DNA of 64,000 nucleotides from an uncultured Veillonellaceae bacterium (lineage in GTDB: Bacteria > Bacillota > Negativicutes > Veillonellales > Dialisteraceae), in contig CASEBK010000031.1 of assembly GCA_949286115.1 (NCBI GenBank), forward strand, positions 1 to 64,000, read 5' to 3'. Below the pieces are notes generated by a model. It had not been told where the DNA came from. It ran no database searches and saw only the letters and a program-made list of their open reading frames with translations. Made by a program: the position numbers and the translations under genes. Below, in pieces: positions 1 to 8,118 of this stretch (positions are counted from its first letter, which is position 1; each line of letters starts with the position of its first letter).

Positions 1-2
1 AG

Positions 3-3000
3 AACGGTTATACCGGCACTTTCGACGGTCGGGACAACCGCATCATCGGTCTTGATACGACGAAGAAATCGGATGGGACTACCCAGACGCTGACCAATGC
101 AGGTATCTTTGGTACCATCGGAACTCGCGAGGATGGTGAAGGAAAAATTCATACAGGCACCGTAGAAGATCTGCGCGTTTACTCCGGTACGTTCACCGGC
201 ACGGATAACGCGGGGGCCGTGGCGGGTGTGAACAATGGCACTATTTCCAATGTGACCGCCTTCGGCAACGTGGTGGATGTACAGAATACGTCCAACGGAG
301 TTTCCTACGCAGGCGGCATCGCGGGCACGAACAGCGGAACCATTGACAATGTGACTGTCACAGGTACGGCGACCCAGAGCAGCGAAGTGACGGCAGGCAG
401 TGCAGAGGCTGCGGCCGGCGGCATTGCCGGTCTGAATGACGGTACGATTTCCAACAGCACCGCCAACAGCGCCGTCAACTCCAGCGCGGGCGATGCGACA
501 GCCCTCGGCGGCGTGGCCGGTGTGAATGCGGGCACGCTTACCAATGTGGACAGCCTCGGCGTCACCACCGGCGTTTACAAAGTGGAAGGGAAGGATACCC
601 TGTATTCCGACAACGTAGGCGGCATCGCCGGGACGAACAGCGGCACGGTGGAGAACGCTTATAACGAAAGCATCGTCAGCGGCCGCGACAACGTGGGCGG
701 CATCCTTGGTGTAAACAATGGGGCTTCAGTCTCCAACGTGGCGAACGCCTCCAGTGTCACCGGCGAAGCAGGGACCGATGACGCCAGTGATTACGTGGGC
801 GGCCTCGTGGGTAACAACAAAGGCAGCATCACCAACGGCCGCAACAACGGCGAGATCACCGGCAACAACTACGTAGGCGGTCTCGTCGGCAATAACCAGA
901 CGGTTTCCACCCTGAAGAACCTCGTCAATGACGAATCCGCCGCCATCACCGGCGACAACTACGTAGGCGGCATCGCCGGGGCAAACGCCGGGGAAATTAC
1001 GGCTTCTTCCGTGGATGAGGATGGTCAGGTCATCGAAGGCAATGACAACCTCATCAACCGCGGCACCATCACGGGTCAGCAGTACGTAGGCGGTGTAGCC
1101 GGTGTCAATACGGGAACGATTTCTAATACGAATAACAATGTCGAATTGCATGTGAAAAATCCTGTTGCTACAGGCGATGACGCACCGAAATACTTTGGCG
1201 GCGTCGTCGGATGGAACAAACGGGCGGAAGATGAAAATGGCGATCCGGTCTATGGTGATGATGGAAAGACGATCATTGGGACGATCACTGATGCGACCAA
1301 CCATGCGAATGTCAGCGCGGACGGCGCAACATATGTAGGCGGCATAGTCGGCAAAAACGACGGCGTGCTCAGCGGCATGAACGGCAACTACGGCAACGTA
1401 TCCGGTAAAGATTATGTCGGCGGCGTGGCCGGTGAAAACAGTCAGGATCTGACTGGAGTAGAAGCGGTTAATCGGGGCGATGTGACCGCTTCGGAAGGCG
1501 GCGCAGGCGGTATCTTCGGCGAAAACAATGGCGTCATTTCCAATGTGCATCTCACCAATGAAGGCAATGTGACCGGAACGGCGACTGATAAGGAAGGAGA
1601 TACTTCCGGTACCGGCGGCATTTTCGGCATTAACCACAGTGCTATTACCGGGTCTATTCTGGAAAATCTGACGGGCGACGTATCTATCAATACGGAAAAG
1701 GGGCAGGTTGCGCAGAATGTGGGCGGCCTCATCGGCATCAATACGGGCGATGTGTCTACGTCCTCTCTCAAGAACGAAGCGAATATCACCGTGACCGCAG
1801 GCAATGGACAGACTGTGAAAAACGTAGGCGGCCTCATCGGTGACAATTCCGGTAATATCACCGGCGGGCGTGATGAAAATGACGGCTATTACAAATACCA
1901 GATTTACAATAATGGTACGATCACTGTAGATGGCAATGGTTCCAATATCGGCGGCCTCATCGGTACAAATCATCAAAAGAAAGATAATGAGGACAGCGGC
2001 AAAGTAATTGCCGGCTACAACACGGGCGCCGTCATCGCTGGCGGCAGCACGAATGTAGGCGGCATCGCTGGCACCAACTCCGGCACTCTCGGCCAGGTCT
2101 TCAACACTGTCATCACGAAGGATGGGCAGAATCAGACCATCACCGGCAGCACCAACGTGGGCGGCATCGCCGGCATTAACACTGCAACCGGTATTGTTTC
2201 CAATGCCTACAACACCACCGAAGTAGGGGGCTCATCTGATTCTACAGGCTCTATTGCCGGGACCAACAGCGGAACCATTTACAATGTCTACAACAGCAGT
2301 GAAAATGGAACGCACGTAGGCAATCCTGACGACGGTCAACTCGACAATGCCTACAACACGACCGCTACCGACGGAACGGATTGGACGACAAGCGGCAGCT
2401 ACGAAGGATTCGACTTCGATAGTACCGATGATGACGGCACTGAAAGCATATGGAAGATCTATGAAGGCAGCACCAATCCGCTCCTGAAAGTCTTCCTCAC
2501 GAAAGTGACCATTTCCGATGATGCTGACCTTGGCCTCGTATACAACGGGAAAGATCAGGATATTGATTTGGGCGATTTCACTTCGCATGATGGAATTTCC
2601 GCCGCAGATGATTTCGCCGCATATGAGCACAATCACAGCTTGATTCAGAATACGGATTTTGAGCATAAGAATGCCGGTTCTTACAGCGATTGGCTCTATT
2701 CCGGACAGATCGCCGCAAGCACAGGCGAGGACGGCTTCAATCCGAACAATCTTGGCTACGACATCGATTTCGTGCAGGATATCGACAAAGCGGTTATTAA
2801 AGTGGAGGGTAATACTGTTGACCGCACTTACGGCGATACGGCCATCACTAATGGAAGTTATGGATATCAGTTAGATGGTGGCAATTTTACGGATTTCACG
2901 GATGAGATGAAACAGGAGCTGTCGGATGCTGGCCTTGGCTTTGATGCGTCTAAGGTATCTGATACTGCGCTGACCGGGAATGACTCCGGGAGGGTGACAA

Positions 3001-3566
3001 ATGATGTGCGCGATGATTATACTTGGTCTGCCGATTTGACGCTCGGTGACGCCCTGAAAGGGAATTACACCTTTGAAGGGGTTACTGATGAAGGCACAAC
3101 CGTGAAGGTCGTCGGCGGTTCTCATGTCAACAGGAGAGACATCACGATCAATGCGAAGGATGAGTCAATCTATGAAGGTGAGATGCCGCATTATACCGGA
3201 ACGAATATCAATGACGTTCTTGTCAATGGCGATACGATTTCGAATGGCGACTACTTCTATGCACCGGAAAATCCTGATGACAGGACGAACGGTGCAGCCA
3301 TCGGTATCCATTTCGACAGCAGCTATCTGAACGATGATAGCGAGCAAAGCGCGTGGGATGCTGTAATGAAGGGACTGTTCAAGAATTACAATGTGATTTT
3401 TGATCCGGGCAAACTCACTGTGAAGGACATCCCGTCCGACGTGCCGGACATCACGCCGGGCGAGCACTGGAATTTCCTCTTCGACGACGATCCGTGGGAC
3501 AGGAACCGCGATTTCCGGGAGCGGAAGGCGGAGGTGCACTTCGTGGCGGGCGGCATGACGCTCTGA
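3..3566 (+). CDS. GLUG-repeat / MBG-domain surface adhesin, 3' part (5'-truncated by window)
   Basis: The reading frame is open from base 3, so the start lies before the window; 1187 residues are visible. About the first 800 residues are GLUG-type repeats, a recurring VGGIAGTNSGTI-like unit every 20-30 residues, which form a beta-helical stalk in large secreted adhesins. The last 350 residues hold two or three MBG-like units (VYNGKDQ, RTYGDTAI, RDITINAKD) and end in an acidic, Trp-containing tail (HWNFLFDDDPWDR). Proteins of this build are normally surface-exposed or two-partner-secreted adhesins of diderm bacteria. The secretion signal is outside the window, so the export route is inferred. 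An intrinsic terminator follows directly. The repeats explain the long false reading frames on the opposite strand. Confidence 0.85.
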   Translation, partial: NGYTGTFDGRDNRIIGLDTTKKSDGTTQTLTNAGIFGTIGTREDGEGKIHTGTVEDLRVYSGTFTGTDNAGAVAGVNNGTISNVTAFGNVVDVQNTSNGVSYAGGIAGTNSGTIDNVTVTGTATQSSEVTAGSAEAAAGGIAGLNDGTISNSTANSAVNSSAGDATALGGVAGVNAGTLTNVDSLGVTTGVYKVEGKDTLYSDNVGGIAGTNSGTVENAYNESIVSGRDNVGGILGVNNGASVSNVANASSVTGEAGTDDASDYVGGLVGNNKGSITNGRNNGEITGNNYVGGLVGNNQTVSTLKNLVNDESAAITGDNYVGGIAGANAGEITASSVDEDGQVIEGNDNLINRGTITGQQYVGGVAGVNTGTISNTNNNVELHVKNPVATGDDAPKYFGGVVGWNKRAEDENGDPVYGDDGKTIIGTITDATNHANVSADGATYVGGIVGKNDGVLSGMNGNYGNVSGKDYVGGVAGENSQDLTGVEAVNRGDVTASEGGAGGIFGENNGVISNVHLTNEGNVTGTATDKEGDTSGTGGIFGINHSAITGSILENLTGDVSINTEKGQVAQNVGGLIGINTGDVSTSSLKNEANITVTAGNGQTVKNVGGLIGDNSGNITGGRDENDGYYKYQIYNNGTITVDGNGSNIGGLIGTNHQKKDNEDSGKVIAGYNTGAVIAGGSTNVGGIAGTNSGTLGQVFNTVITKDGQNQTITGSTNVGGIAGINTATGIVSNAYNTTEVGGSSDSTGSIAGTNSGTIYNVYNSSENGTHVGNPDDGQLDNAYNTTATDGTDWTTSGSYEGFDFDSTDDDGTESIWKIYEGSTNPLLKVFLTKVTISDDADLGLVYNGKDQDIDLGDFTSHDGISAADDFAAYEHNHSLIQNTDFEHKNAGSYSDWLYSGQIAASTGEDGFNPNNLGYDIDFVQDIDKAVIKVEGNTVDRTYGDTAITNGSYGYQLDGGNFTDFTDEMKQELSDAGLGFDASKVSDTALTGNDSGRVTNDVRDDYTWSADLTLGDALKGNYTFEGVTDEGTTVKVVGGSHVNRRDITINAKDESIYEGEMPHYTGTNINDVLVNGDTISNGDYFYAPENPDDRTNGAAIGIHFDSSYLNDDSEQSAWDAVMKGLFKNYNVIFDPGKLTVKDIPSDVPDITPGEHWNFLFDDDPWDRNRDFRERKAEVHFVAGGMTL

Positions 3567-3578
3567 GGCAAATAAAAA

Positions 3579-3601
3579 GGCAGGGGAGACCCTGTCTTTT
3601 T
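3579..3601 (+). terminator. Intrinsic terminator after the adhesin gene
   Basis: GGCAGGG, a GAGA loop and CCCTGTC are followed by five T. It starts 12 bases after the adhesin stop codon. Confidence 0.85.
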
Positions 3602-3651
3602 GTGTGGAAAAATGGGCAATAAAAAAGCACGGACGGACCGTGCTGTGGAGA

Positions 3652-4131
3652 TCATTTGCCGCGGCTCTTCTGGATGAAGTGGACCACTTTTTTGCCGGCG
3701 GCGTTGATCTGGTGGCCGGTGCGTTTCACTTTGCGCATGGCGGTGGATTTGGACTGGATCTTCGGCTTGAGGTCGAGGTCGGTGTCGATGTTGCCGCGCT
3801 TCACGGAGGTGGCGCGGATCTTGTCTGGGTGGAGGTATTCCCGAAGGACCGTCATGGCAAGGGTCGGGGAAACGGCGGTGTCGAAGAGGTAGATGTCGAT
3901 GGCGGCGTAGTTCGGCTCGGGGTAGGTGTGGATGCAGAGGTGGCAGTTCTCGCCGAAGCCGGAGACGGTGATCTCTTTTTCGCCTTCGTGGTAGAAGGTG
4001 TCGTAGAGCTCGATGCCCAGGCTCTGGGCGGCGGAGTTGATGAGGGGGATGAGCAGGTCGGCGGAGTCGATGACGCCTTCGCGGCAGCGGTAGCAGTCGA
4101 TGAGCAGGTGTCGGCCGATGTAGTTTTCCAT
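3652..4131 (-). CDS. S-adenosylmethionine decarboxylase-like (SpeD/SpeH family) protein with altered active site
   Basis: 159 residues; RBS GGAGG precedes the ATG. The fold signature of prokaryotic class 1B AdoMet decarboxylase is clear around residues 57-80 (SGFGENCHLCIHTYPEPNYA, compare the family's ESHLSIHTWPE). AdoMet decarboxylase self-cleaves to make a pyruvoyl group from Ser63 and uses His68 and Cys83. Here His68 is kept, but position 63 is Cys (preceded by Asn instead of Glu) and position 83 is Phe. The last 45 residues form a Lys/Arg-rich tail absent from ordinary SpeD. No speE lies nearby. It may be a paralogue with another substrate, or one that no longer processes. The family call is firm, the activity is open, so no gene symbol is given. 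Confidence 0.75.
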   Translation of the reverse strand: MENYIGRHLLIDCYRCREGVIDSADLLIPLINSAAQSLGIELYDTFYHEGEKEITVSGFGENCHLCIHTYPEPNYAAIDIYLFDTAVSPTLAMTVLREYLHPDKIRATSVKRGNIDTDLDLKPKIQSKSTAMRKVKRTGHQINAAGKKVVHFIQKSRGK

Positions 4132-4183
4132 GGTGTGCCTCCATTGATAGAATATATTTTCGATATGACGCGGGAGCGACTGT

Positions 4184-4453
4184 TTATTTCTGATAGATGT
4201 CCCGTCTGTGACCGATGGTGAGGGCGAGGATGACGCATGTATCGTCGTGGATGAGACAGATCATCCGGTAGTCACCGATGCGGTAGCGCCAGAGGTCGGC
4301 GAGGGGACCTGTGAGGGCTTTGCCGCTCGCGCGGGGGTCTTCAGCGTCGATGAGGTGTTTCGTGAGCCACGCTTTGAGCATGCGCTGGGTGCAGCGGTCG
4401 AGCTTTCGGAACGCTTTGTCAAATTTTGGCGTTGTCTCAAAACGGTATGTCAC
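4184..4453 (-). CDS. RelE/ParE-family toxin
   Basis: 89 residues counted from a GTG that overlaps the antitoxin stop (GTGA). A longer start at 4471 is possible but would lie inside the antitoxin gene. The sequence has the RelE fold pattern: an N-terminal FDKAFRKLD helix, then LWRYRIGDYRMICLI and a C-terminal TIGHRRDIYQ. The Arg-rich beta-strand and the terminal His-Arg-Arg-x-x-Tyr match mRNA-interferase toxins of the RelE/YafQ/YoeB type that cleave mRNA in the ribosomal A site. It is translationally coupled to the antitoxin upstream. Confidence 0.85.
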   Translation of the reverse strand: MTYRFETTPKFDKAFRKLDRCTQRMLKAWLTKHLIDAEDPRASGKALTGPLADLWRYRIGDYRMICLIHDDTCVILALTIGHRRDIYQK

Positions 4454-4671
4454 AGGTCCAGCTCCTTCCACAGTTCGGAGATGGGGCGGGACTGACAGCC
4501 GCTCTTTACGTAGTCTTTGTAGGCTTCTTCTGCAAGAGAGATGTCATATTCGTCTTCGATCTTTTCGAAGAGGGCGGCTTTGAAGGCTTCGCCCACGGAC
4601 ATGGAGTGCAGGCGGGCGTAGCTCTCGGCCATCTGTTTTTCTTTGTCGTTCAGTCGGATGGAAAAGCTCAT
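4450..4671 (-). CDS. RelB/DUF6290-type antitoxin
   Basis: 73 residues starting MSFSIRLNDKEKQMAE, an N-terminal ribbon-helix-helix DNA-binding segment; the C-terminal half (SLAEEAYKDYVKSG, then ELWKELDL) is the region that usually wraps the toxin. The frame runs open further upstream, but the ATG at 4671, preceded by GGAGTG, fits the family start. Antitoxin first and toxin second with a 4-base overlap is the classic order. The imperfect palindrome just upstream is a likely autoregulatory operator. Confidence 0.85.
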   Translation of the reverse strand: MSFSIRLNDKEKQMAESYARLHSMSVGEAFKAALFEKIEDEYDISLAEEAYKDYVKSGCQSRPISELWKELDL

Positions 4672-4685
4672 GGGATCACTCCTTT

Positions 4686-4706
4686 CTGTACTACATTGTA
4701 TTACAG
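4686..4706. promoter_or_regulatory. Palindromic operator candidate for the RelBE pair
   Basis: CTGTACTAC and TTGTATTACAG form an imperfect inverted repeat (8 of 9 matching arm positions) 15 bases before the antitoxin ATG, a usual place for a ribbon-helix-helix repressor site. It is inferred from symmetry and position. Confidence 0.5.
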
Positions 4707-4736
4707 AAGAAAACGGGGCGCAAGCGGCGGGATTTC

Positions 4737-4765
4737 TTGACAGAGCACGGCGCATCCTGTATAAT
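4737..4765 (+). promoter_or_regulatory. Sigma-A promoter of rplU-prp-rpmA
   Basis: Consensus TTGACA (4737-4742), a 17-base spacer and TATAAT (4760-4765). It leaves a leader of about 100 bases before rplU. Confidence 0.9.
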
Positions 4766-4771
4766 GCATAA

Positions 4772-4874
4772 GTCATTGTACAGGGTGCTGTGACGCAACC
4801 GCACGGGACGGGCTCTGGAGAAATGCCGGAAGGCTGCCTGTCATCGGCGAGTATAGTGAAGAGGAGGTGCACAC
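4772..4874 (+). promoter_or_regulatory. Untranslated leader of rplU (possible L21 autoregulatory leader)
   Basis: About 100 untranslated bases with GC-rich segments able to pair (around 4780-4850) lie between promoter and RBS. Firmicutes rplU operons often carry an L21 leader RNA bound by the ribosomal protein. The position fits; the specific structure was not verified. Confidence 0.4.
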
Positions 4875-5183
4875 ATGTACGCTATCATTAAGACGGGCGG
4901 AAAGCAGTACTGCGTAGAAGAAGGCAAGAAGATTTCCGTGGAAAAGCTCGACGCAGAGGTCGGCGCTGAAGTGACGTTTGACGAAGTCCTGCTGGTCGCA
5001 GGGGATGAATGCAAGGTCGGACAGCCCACCGTGGCCGGTGCGAAGGTGACCGCGAAGGTCCTGGAGCAGGGCAAGGGCAAGAAGATCCGCATTTTCAAGT
5101 ATAAGGCGAAGTCCAACTATCGCCGCCGTCAGGGTCATCGTCAGCCGTTCACGAAAGTGGAAGTGACGAAGATCGAAGGCTGA
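4875..5183 (+). CDS. rplU: 50S ribosomal protein L21
   Basis: 102 residues, full length for the family. It starts [17 protein letters not shown] and carries the C-terminal [17 protein letters not shown] signature that contacts 23S rRNA. RBS GAGGAGGTG. It is first in the conserved L21-Prp-L27 cluster, and its stop overlaps the start of prp by one base (TGATG), so translation is probably coupled. Confidence 0.98.
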   Translation: MYAIIKTGGKQYCVEEGKKISVEKLDAEVGAEVTFDEVLLVAGDECKVGQPTVAGAKVTAKVLEQGKGKKIRIFKYKAKSNYRRRQGHRQPFTKVEVTKIEG

Positions 5184-5509
5184 TGATCACAGCGAAAGCG
5201 GTGGTCGGCCGGACGGGGCTCCTCAGCGGGTACCGCATCTCCGGGCACGGGGATATGGATACGGAGGAGCTGGGCTATGATATCGTATGCGCGGCGGTGT
5301 CGGCGGTGACGCTCACGGCAGCGCTGGGGCTTCGGGATGTGCTCGGCGCATCGGGCTCGTATGAGTCGGAGAGCGGGCTGCTCGAGGTGGATATCAGCGG
5401 CTCGGAGAGCGCGGAGACGGAGGCGGTGATCGCCACGATGTTCCGCGGGCTCGAAGAAATACGGAACCAATATCCGGACAGGATCCATATAGAAGAGTAC
5501 AGGAGGTGA
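5183..5509 (+). CDS. prp: Ribosomal-processing cysteine protease Prp
   Basis: 108 residues. It has the catalytic pair of the Prp/YsxB family: His in SGHGDMD (residue 22) and Cys in [10 protein letters not shown] (residue 35). Prp removes the N-terminal leader of ribosomal protein L27 in Firmicutes and relatives. The gene lies between rplU and rpmA, and the L27 encoded next carries the matching leader, so substrate and protease are neighbours here. The stop codon lies within the rpmA ribosome-binding site (AGGAGGTGA). Confidence 0.95.
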   Translation: MITAKAVVGRTGLLSGYRISGHGDMDTEELGYDIVCAAVSAVTLTAALGLRDVLGASGSYESESGLLEVDISGSESAETEAVIATMFRGLEEIRNQYPDRIHIEEYRR

Positions 5510-5514
5510 ATTTC

Positions 5515-5799
5515 ATGCTTCAGTTTGATCTCCAGTTATTCGCTCATAAGAAGGGCGTATCCAGCACGAAGAATGGCCGTGATTCTCATTCTCAGCGTCT
5601 GGGCACGAAGATGCACGACGGTCAGCTCGCCAAGTGCGGCAACATTCTGGTCCGCCAGAGAGGCACGCACCTGCATCCGGGCACGAACGTAGGCATCGGC
5701 AAGGATGACACGCTCTTCGCTCTGGTAGACGGCCGTGTAGCTTTCGAACGTCTGGGCAGAGATAAGAGACAGGTCAGCGTATATCCTGTAGCTGAATAA
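5515..5799 (+). CDS. rpmA: 50S ribosomal protein L27 with Prp-cleavable leader
   Basis: 94 residues from the ATG at 5515, chosen because AGGAGG stands eight bases upstream; a GTG at 5506 would sit inside that RBS. The start [17 protein letters not shown] contains the LQLFA/HKKG site where Prp cuts to expose the N-terminus that reaches the peptidyl-transferase centre. The rest ([36 protein letters not shown]) is standard L27. A strong terminator follows. Confidence 0.98.
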   Translation: MLQFDLQLFAHKKGVSSTKNGRDSHSQRLGTKMHDGQLAKCGNILVRQRGTHLHPGTNVGIGKDDTLFALVDGRVAFERLGRDKRQVSVYPVAE

Positions 5800-5805
5800 G
5801 CAATG

Positions 5806-5836
5806 AAAAAGACATCCCGCGGGGTGTCTTTTTTTT
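5806..5836 (+). terminator. Terminator of the rplU operon
   Basis: AAGACATCCC and GGGGTGTCTT form a perfect stem with a two-base loop, followed by eight T. Confidence 0.92.
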
Positions 5837-5853
5837 CGCGCCAGCCCGCGCTC

Positions 5854-5882
5854 TTGCGCGCCGGTGTCAGGCATTGTATAAT
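5854..5882 (+). promoter_or_regulatory. Promoter of the putative antitoxin RNA
   Basis: TTGCGC (5854-5859), a 17-base spacer and TATAAT (5877-5882), pointing toward the shared terminator at 5924-5953. No reading frame lies downstream on this strand, so it would make a short RNA. Confidence 0.65.
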
Positions 5883-5888
5883 AAGATA

Positions 5889-5955
5889 TCATTACACGGA
5901 GTAATGACCCTTCAAGACCATCGAAAAAGGACGAGCGGCAACTCGTCCTTTTTCA
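5889..5955 (+). ncRNA. Candidate antisense antitoxin RNA (Fst/par RNA II-like)
   Basis: A good promoter and a strong terminator bracket about 65 bases with no open frame, the size of RNA II in the enterococcal par (Fst) system. Bases 5894-5921 repeat, with 22 of 28 identities, bases 6051-6078, which on the other strand are the toxin start codon and first codons. Because the two transcripts converge, this RNA would be complementary both to the toxin translation start and to the shared terminator arm. This is inferred from sequence layout; transcription is not shown. Confidence 0.6.
5924..5953. terminator. Bidirectional terminator shared by toxin mRNA and antisense RNA
   Basis: AAAAAGGACGAG, loop CGGCAA and CTCGTCCTTTTT form a perfect 12-bp stem with A and T tracts on the two sides, so it can work in both directions. 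Confidence 0.88.
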
Positions 5956-5973
5956 TTGCTGTTTTGATTCCGG

Positions 5974-6078
5974 CTATTTTTTGTTCAGCCAGTACGTATA
6001 GGTGGCAATAATGATGCCAACAAGTACGGGAGCCAGCAATGAGCTCCAAAACACGGAGTAGAACCCCTCCAAAACCAT
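5974..6078 (-). CDS. Fst-like type I toxin, small membrane peptide
   Basis: 34 residues: a short polar start, one hydrophobic helix (LLAPVLVGIIIATYTYW) and a charged end WLNKK. The APxxVG...WL pattern matches the Fst/par family of type I toxins, which insert in the membrane. RBS AAGGGGGTGA stands directly upstream, with a weak -10 (TACAAT, minus strand, 6114-6119). The gene is convergent with a short RNA that shares its terminator and contains a copy of its translation start. A holin-like toxin of another family is the main alternative. It was found by reading the gap, since it is too short for ordinary gene calling. Confidence 0.7.
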   Translation of the reverse strand: MVLEGFYSVFWSSLLAPVLVGIIIATYTYWLNKK

Positions 6079-6279
6079 TCACCCCCTTTCGTAGAAAATA
6101 AGGGGATGTCTATATTGTATCACGAATTGGTGTGGATATGACGAACGCATTTTCTGTATATTGAGCATTGAAGGCACAGTATAAATGGGGATTGTATATC
6201 CGGAGGGAAAGGGCAGCATCCTTTCTATTCCACATGACAGCCCTCTAAATTTCGCGGGAATTTGGCCTTCAGGAGCGCG
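6079..6279. other. Intergenic region upstream of the Fst-like toxin
   Basis: AT-rich stretch holding the presumed toxin promoter and leader. No further open frame or clear structure was seen apart from the terminator that begins at 6280. Confidence 0.5.
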
Positions 6280-6320
6280 AAAAAACGGCGGAAGATAAAC
6301 ATATATCCTCTGCCGTTTTT
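6280..6320 (-). terminator. Terminator of the DUF4127 gene
   Basis: AAAAACGGC and GCCGTTTTT arms with flanking pairing, just past the DUF4127 stop. On the minus strand the stem ends in a T run. Confidence 0.75.
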
Positions 6321-6336
6321 CTGTGGCTGTATGGGG

Positions 6337-8082
6337 TCAATTCTGCGGGGGCTGCACGGGCTGAGCGGGCTGCGCGGGAGCAGGGGCCGGTGTGGGCGCG
6401 GGCTGCGGCGCGGGGACTGCGGAGGCATTTCCTCCCTGTGCTGCGGCGGCTTGCCGGGCCTTTTCTTCCGCTTCTTTTTTCGCTTTCTCAGCGGCGATGC
6501 GCTGCTTTTCCGCGCGGGTCTGGAGGACGGGGTAGCGCGGCGTGGGGCTTACTTTCGCGTCGATCTCAAAGAGGCGGCCCCATGGGAAGTCGCCGGAGAT
6601 GGTGGCCGGGTCGAGGCCGAGCTTCTTCTTGCCGAAGTCCTGCAGCTGGGCAATCATTTCTTCCGTCACTGCGGCGGAGACGGGCTTCGTGGGATCATCT
6701 CCGAGCGTCTGCTGGAGGCGGTAGAGATCGTTTCTGATATTGGCCTGATAGGCCCAGTTGTCCAGGTACTGCATGGTGAGCATGTCTTTGTGGTCCTGCT
6801 CGGTCATTTCAGGGGCGAGGACAGCCTGCGCGATGGAGTAGCCGATGGTGTTGCTGGCGGTGTTCCAGCCGTTGTAGGCGGCGACGGAGTAGAGCATGTC
6901 TTTCTCGGAGAGAAGCTTCATGAGGGTATTGTCCGCGCCGTTGGCGAAGTACACGTCTACGATGGCCACGGGGATGCCCTCGTCGTGAGCGGCTTCGACG
7001 CGGTCCATGAAGTCGGAGGTGCTCTCTTTCATCATGCCGAAGTTGCTGAACTGGCCGGATTCGCCGGTGGTGGCAAGGGGCGTATTGACAGCGAGGAGGA
7101 TGTCCGGCTCTTTCGTGGTCATGACGCCGCCTACGGCGGTGACGTGCTGGGCGATGGTCTGGCCGATCTCCTGGCTCTCATAGCTGGGGACCGTGTCTTC
7201 CGCACGGCCCAGCGGGTAGAGGGCTTCGAAGGTGGGCGTCATATGGTTCGAGTCCACGTGGTAGCGCGCGATGAGGAGGAGGGCCAGCTGATCGGCGCCT
7301 GGGAAGGAGCCGTATACTTTGTCGGAGAGGCCCTTCGCATCGTCTTTGAGGTAGCGCGTCTCGAGGGCGGACTGGGAGTTTTTGCTGCTGTCGTCGAAGC
7401 CGAGGCAGAAGTAGGTGAAGACGCCGTCTTTCGTGTCCTGGATGAGGCGCTTATTGATGATGGTGTTCTTCGTGCGCCGCTTGAACCAGTCCTGGAGGTA
7501 TTCGGAGGGTACGGAGAGCTTCAGGGAGAGGAGCTCCGCCGATTCGGAGGGGGTGATGGTGCCTGCGTCCATCTTGTCCTGCAGAGCAGAGATGCGGTAG
7601 ATGGAGGGGCCGTAGTTCGCATAGTAATAGGGCTCCACGCCGCCGCTGGAGGCATAGGGGGTGCGCATGATGGTGCCGAAGGCGTAGATGGGCACGTTCG
7701 GATGGGCCCGGTGAAGCGCGCGGAGGCGGCTCTCACGGTTCGTGAGGACGTCCAGCGATTCATTGTGCTTGCGGGAGTCCACGAGGCCTCCGTAGATGAG
7801 GGTATCCGTGGAGAGGACGGCCGCATCGGCGCGGCTCATGTTCTGCTGCACCCAGTACCACACGCGGTCGGGCGCGCCCTGATAGTCGCTGCCGGAGAGC
7901 ATGTACGCCGGTGGGGTGATGACGGTGTAGCCTGCCTTTTCTGCAGTGTCGGCGGTGTAGGCGAGGCTCACGGGCCGGTCGTCCTGCGGGACGAGCAGGA
8001 TGGTCTTCGCGGAGGCGGTGAGGCCGGCGAGGGAAAGCGCGCAGCAGACGGCGCAGGTGGTGAGGGGCTTAGACCATTTCAA
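6337..8082 (-). CDS. DUF4127 family exported protein
   Basis: 581 residues from a TTG start with AGGAGG seven bases upstream (8082); longer ATG starts lack an RBS. An N-terminal signal peptide (KPLTTCAVCCALSLAGLTASA) precedes the family opening TILLVPQDDRPVS. DUF4127 proteins are about 500 residues, of unknown function, and found mainly in Firmicutes. After residue 530 the protein ends in an Ala/Lys/Glu-rich helix and a Pro-Ala-Gln tail (PAPAPAQPAQPVQPPQ) like those that span or bind the cell wall. It is probably periplasmic. It stands 36 bases after the TRIC-like gene and may be cotranscribed with it. Confidence 0.85.
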   Translation of the reverse strand: MKWSKPLTTCAVCCALSLAGLTASAKTILLVPQDDRPVSLAYTADTAEKAGYTVITPPAYMLSGSDYQGAPDRVWYWVQQNMSRADAAVLSTDTLIYGGLVDSRKHNESLDVLTNRESRLRALHRAHPNVPIYAFGTIMRTPYASSGGVEPYYYANYGPSIYRISALQDKMDAGTITPSESAELLSLKLSVPSEYLQDWFKRRTKNTIINKRLIQDTKDGVFTYFCLGFDDSSKNSQSALETRYLKDDAKGLSDKVYGSFPGADQLALLLIARYHVDSNHMTPTFEALYPLGRAEDTVPSYESQEIGQTIAQHVTAVGGVMTTKEPDILLAVNTPLATTGESGQFSNFGMMKESTSDFMDRVEAAHDEGIPVAIVDVYFANGADNTLMKLLSEKDMLYSVAAYNGWNTASNTIGYSIAQAVLAPEMTEQDHKDMLTMQYLDNWAYQANIRNDLYRLQQTLGDDPTKPVSAAVTEEMIAQLQDFGKKKLGLDPATISGDFPWGRLFEIDAKVSPTPRYPVLQTRAEKQRIAAEKAKKEAEEKARQAAAAQGGNASAVPAPQPAPTPAPAPAQPAQPVQPPQN

Positions 8083-8118
8083 GATAAAACCTCCTGTCAA
8101 TGTGGTGTGATGCAAAGG

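Noticed and set aside
726-1976. A 416-residue minus-strand frame opposite the adhesin
   Set aside because: The periodic sequence reflects the GLUG repeats on the coding strand; no RBS or promoter.
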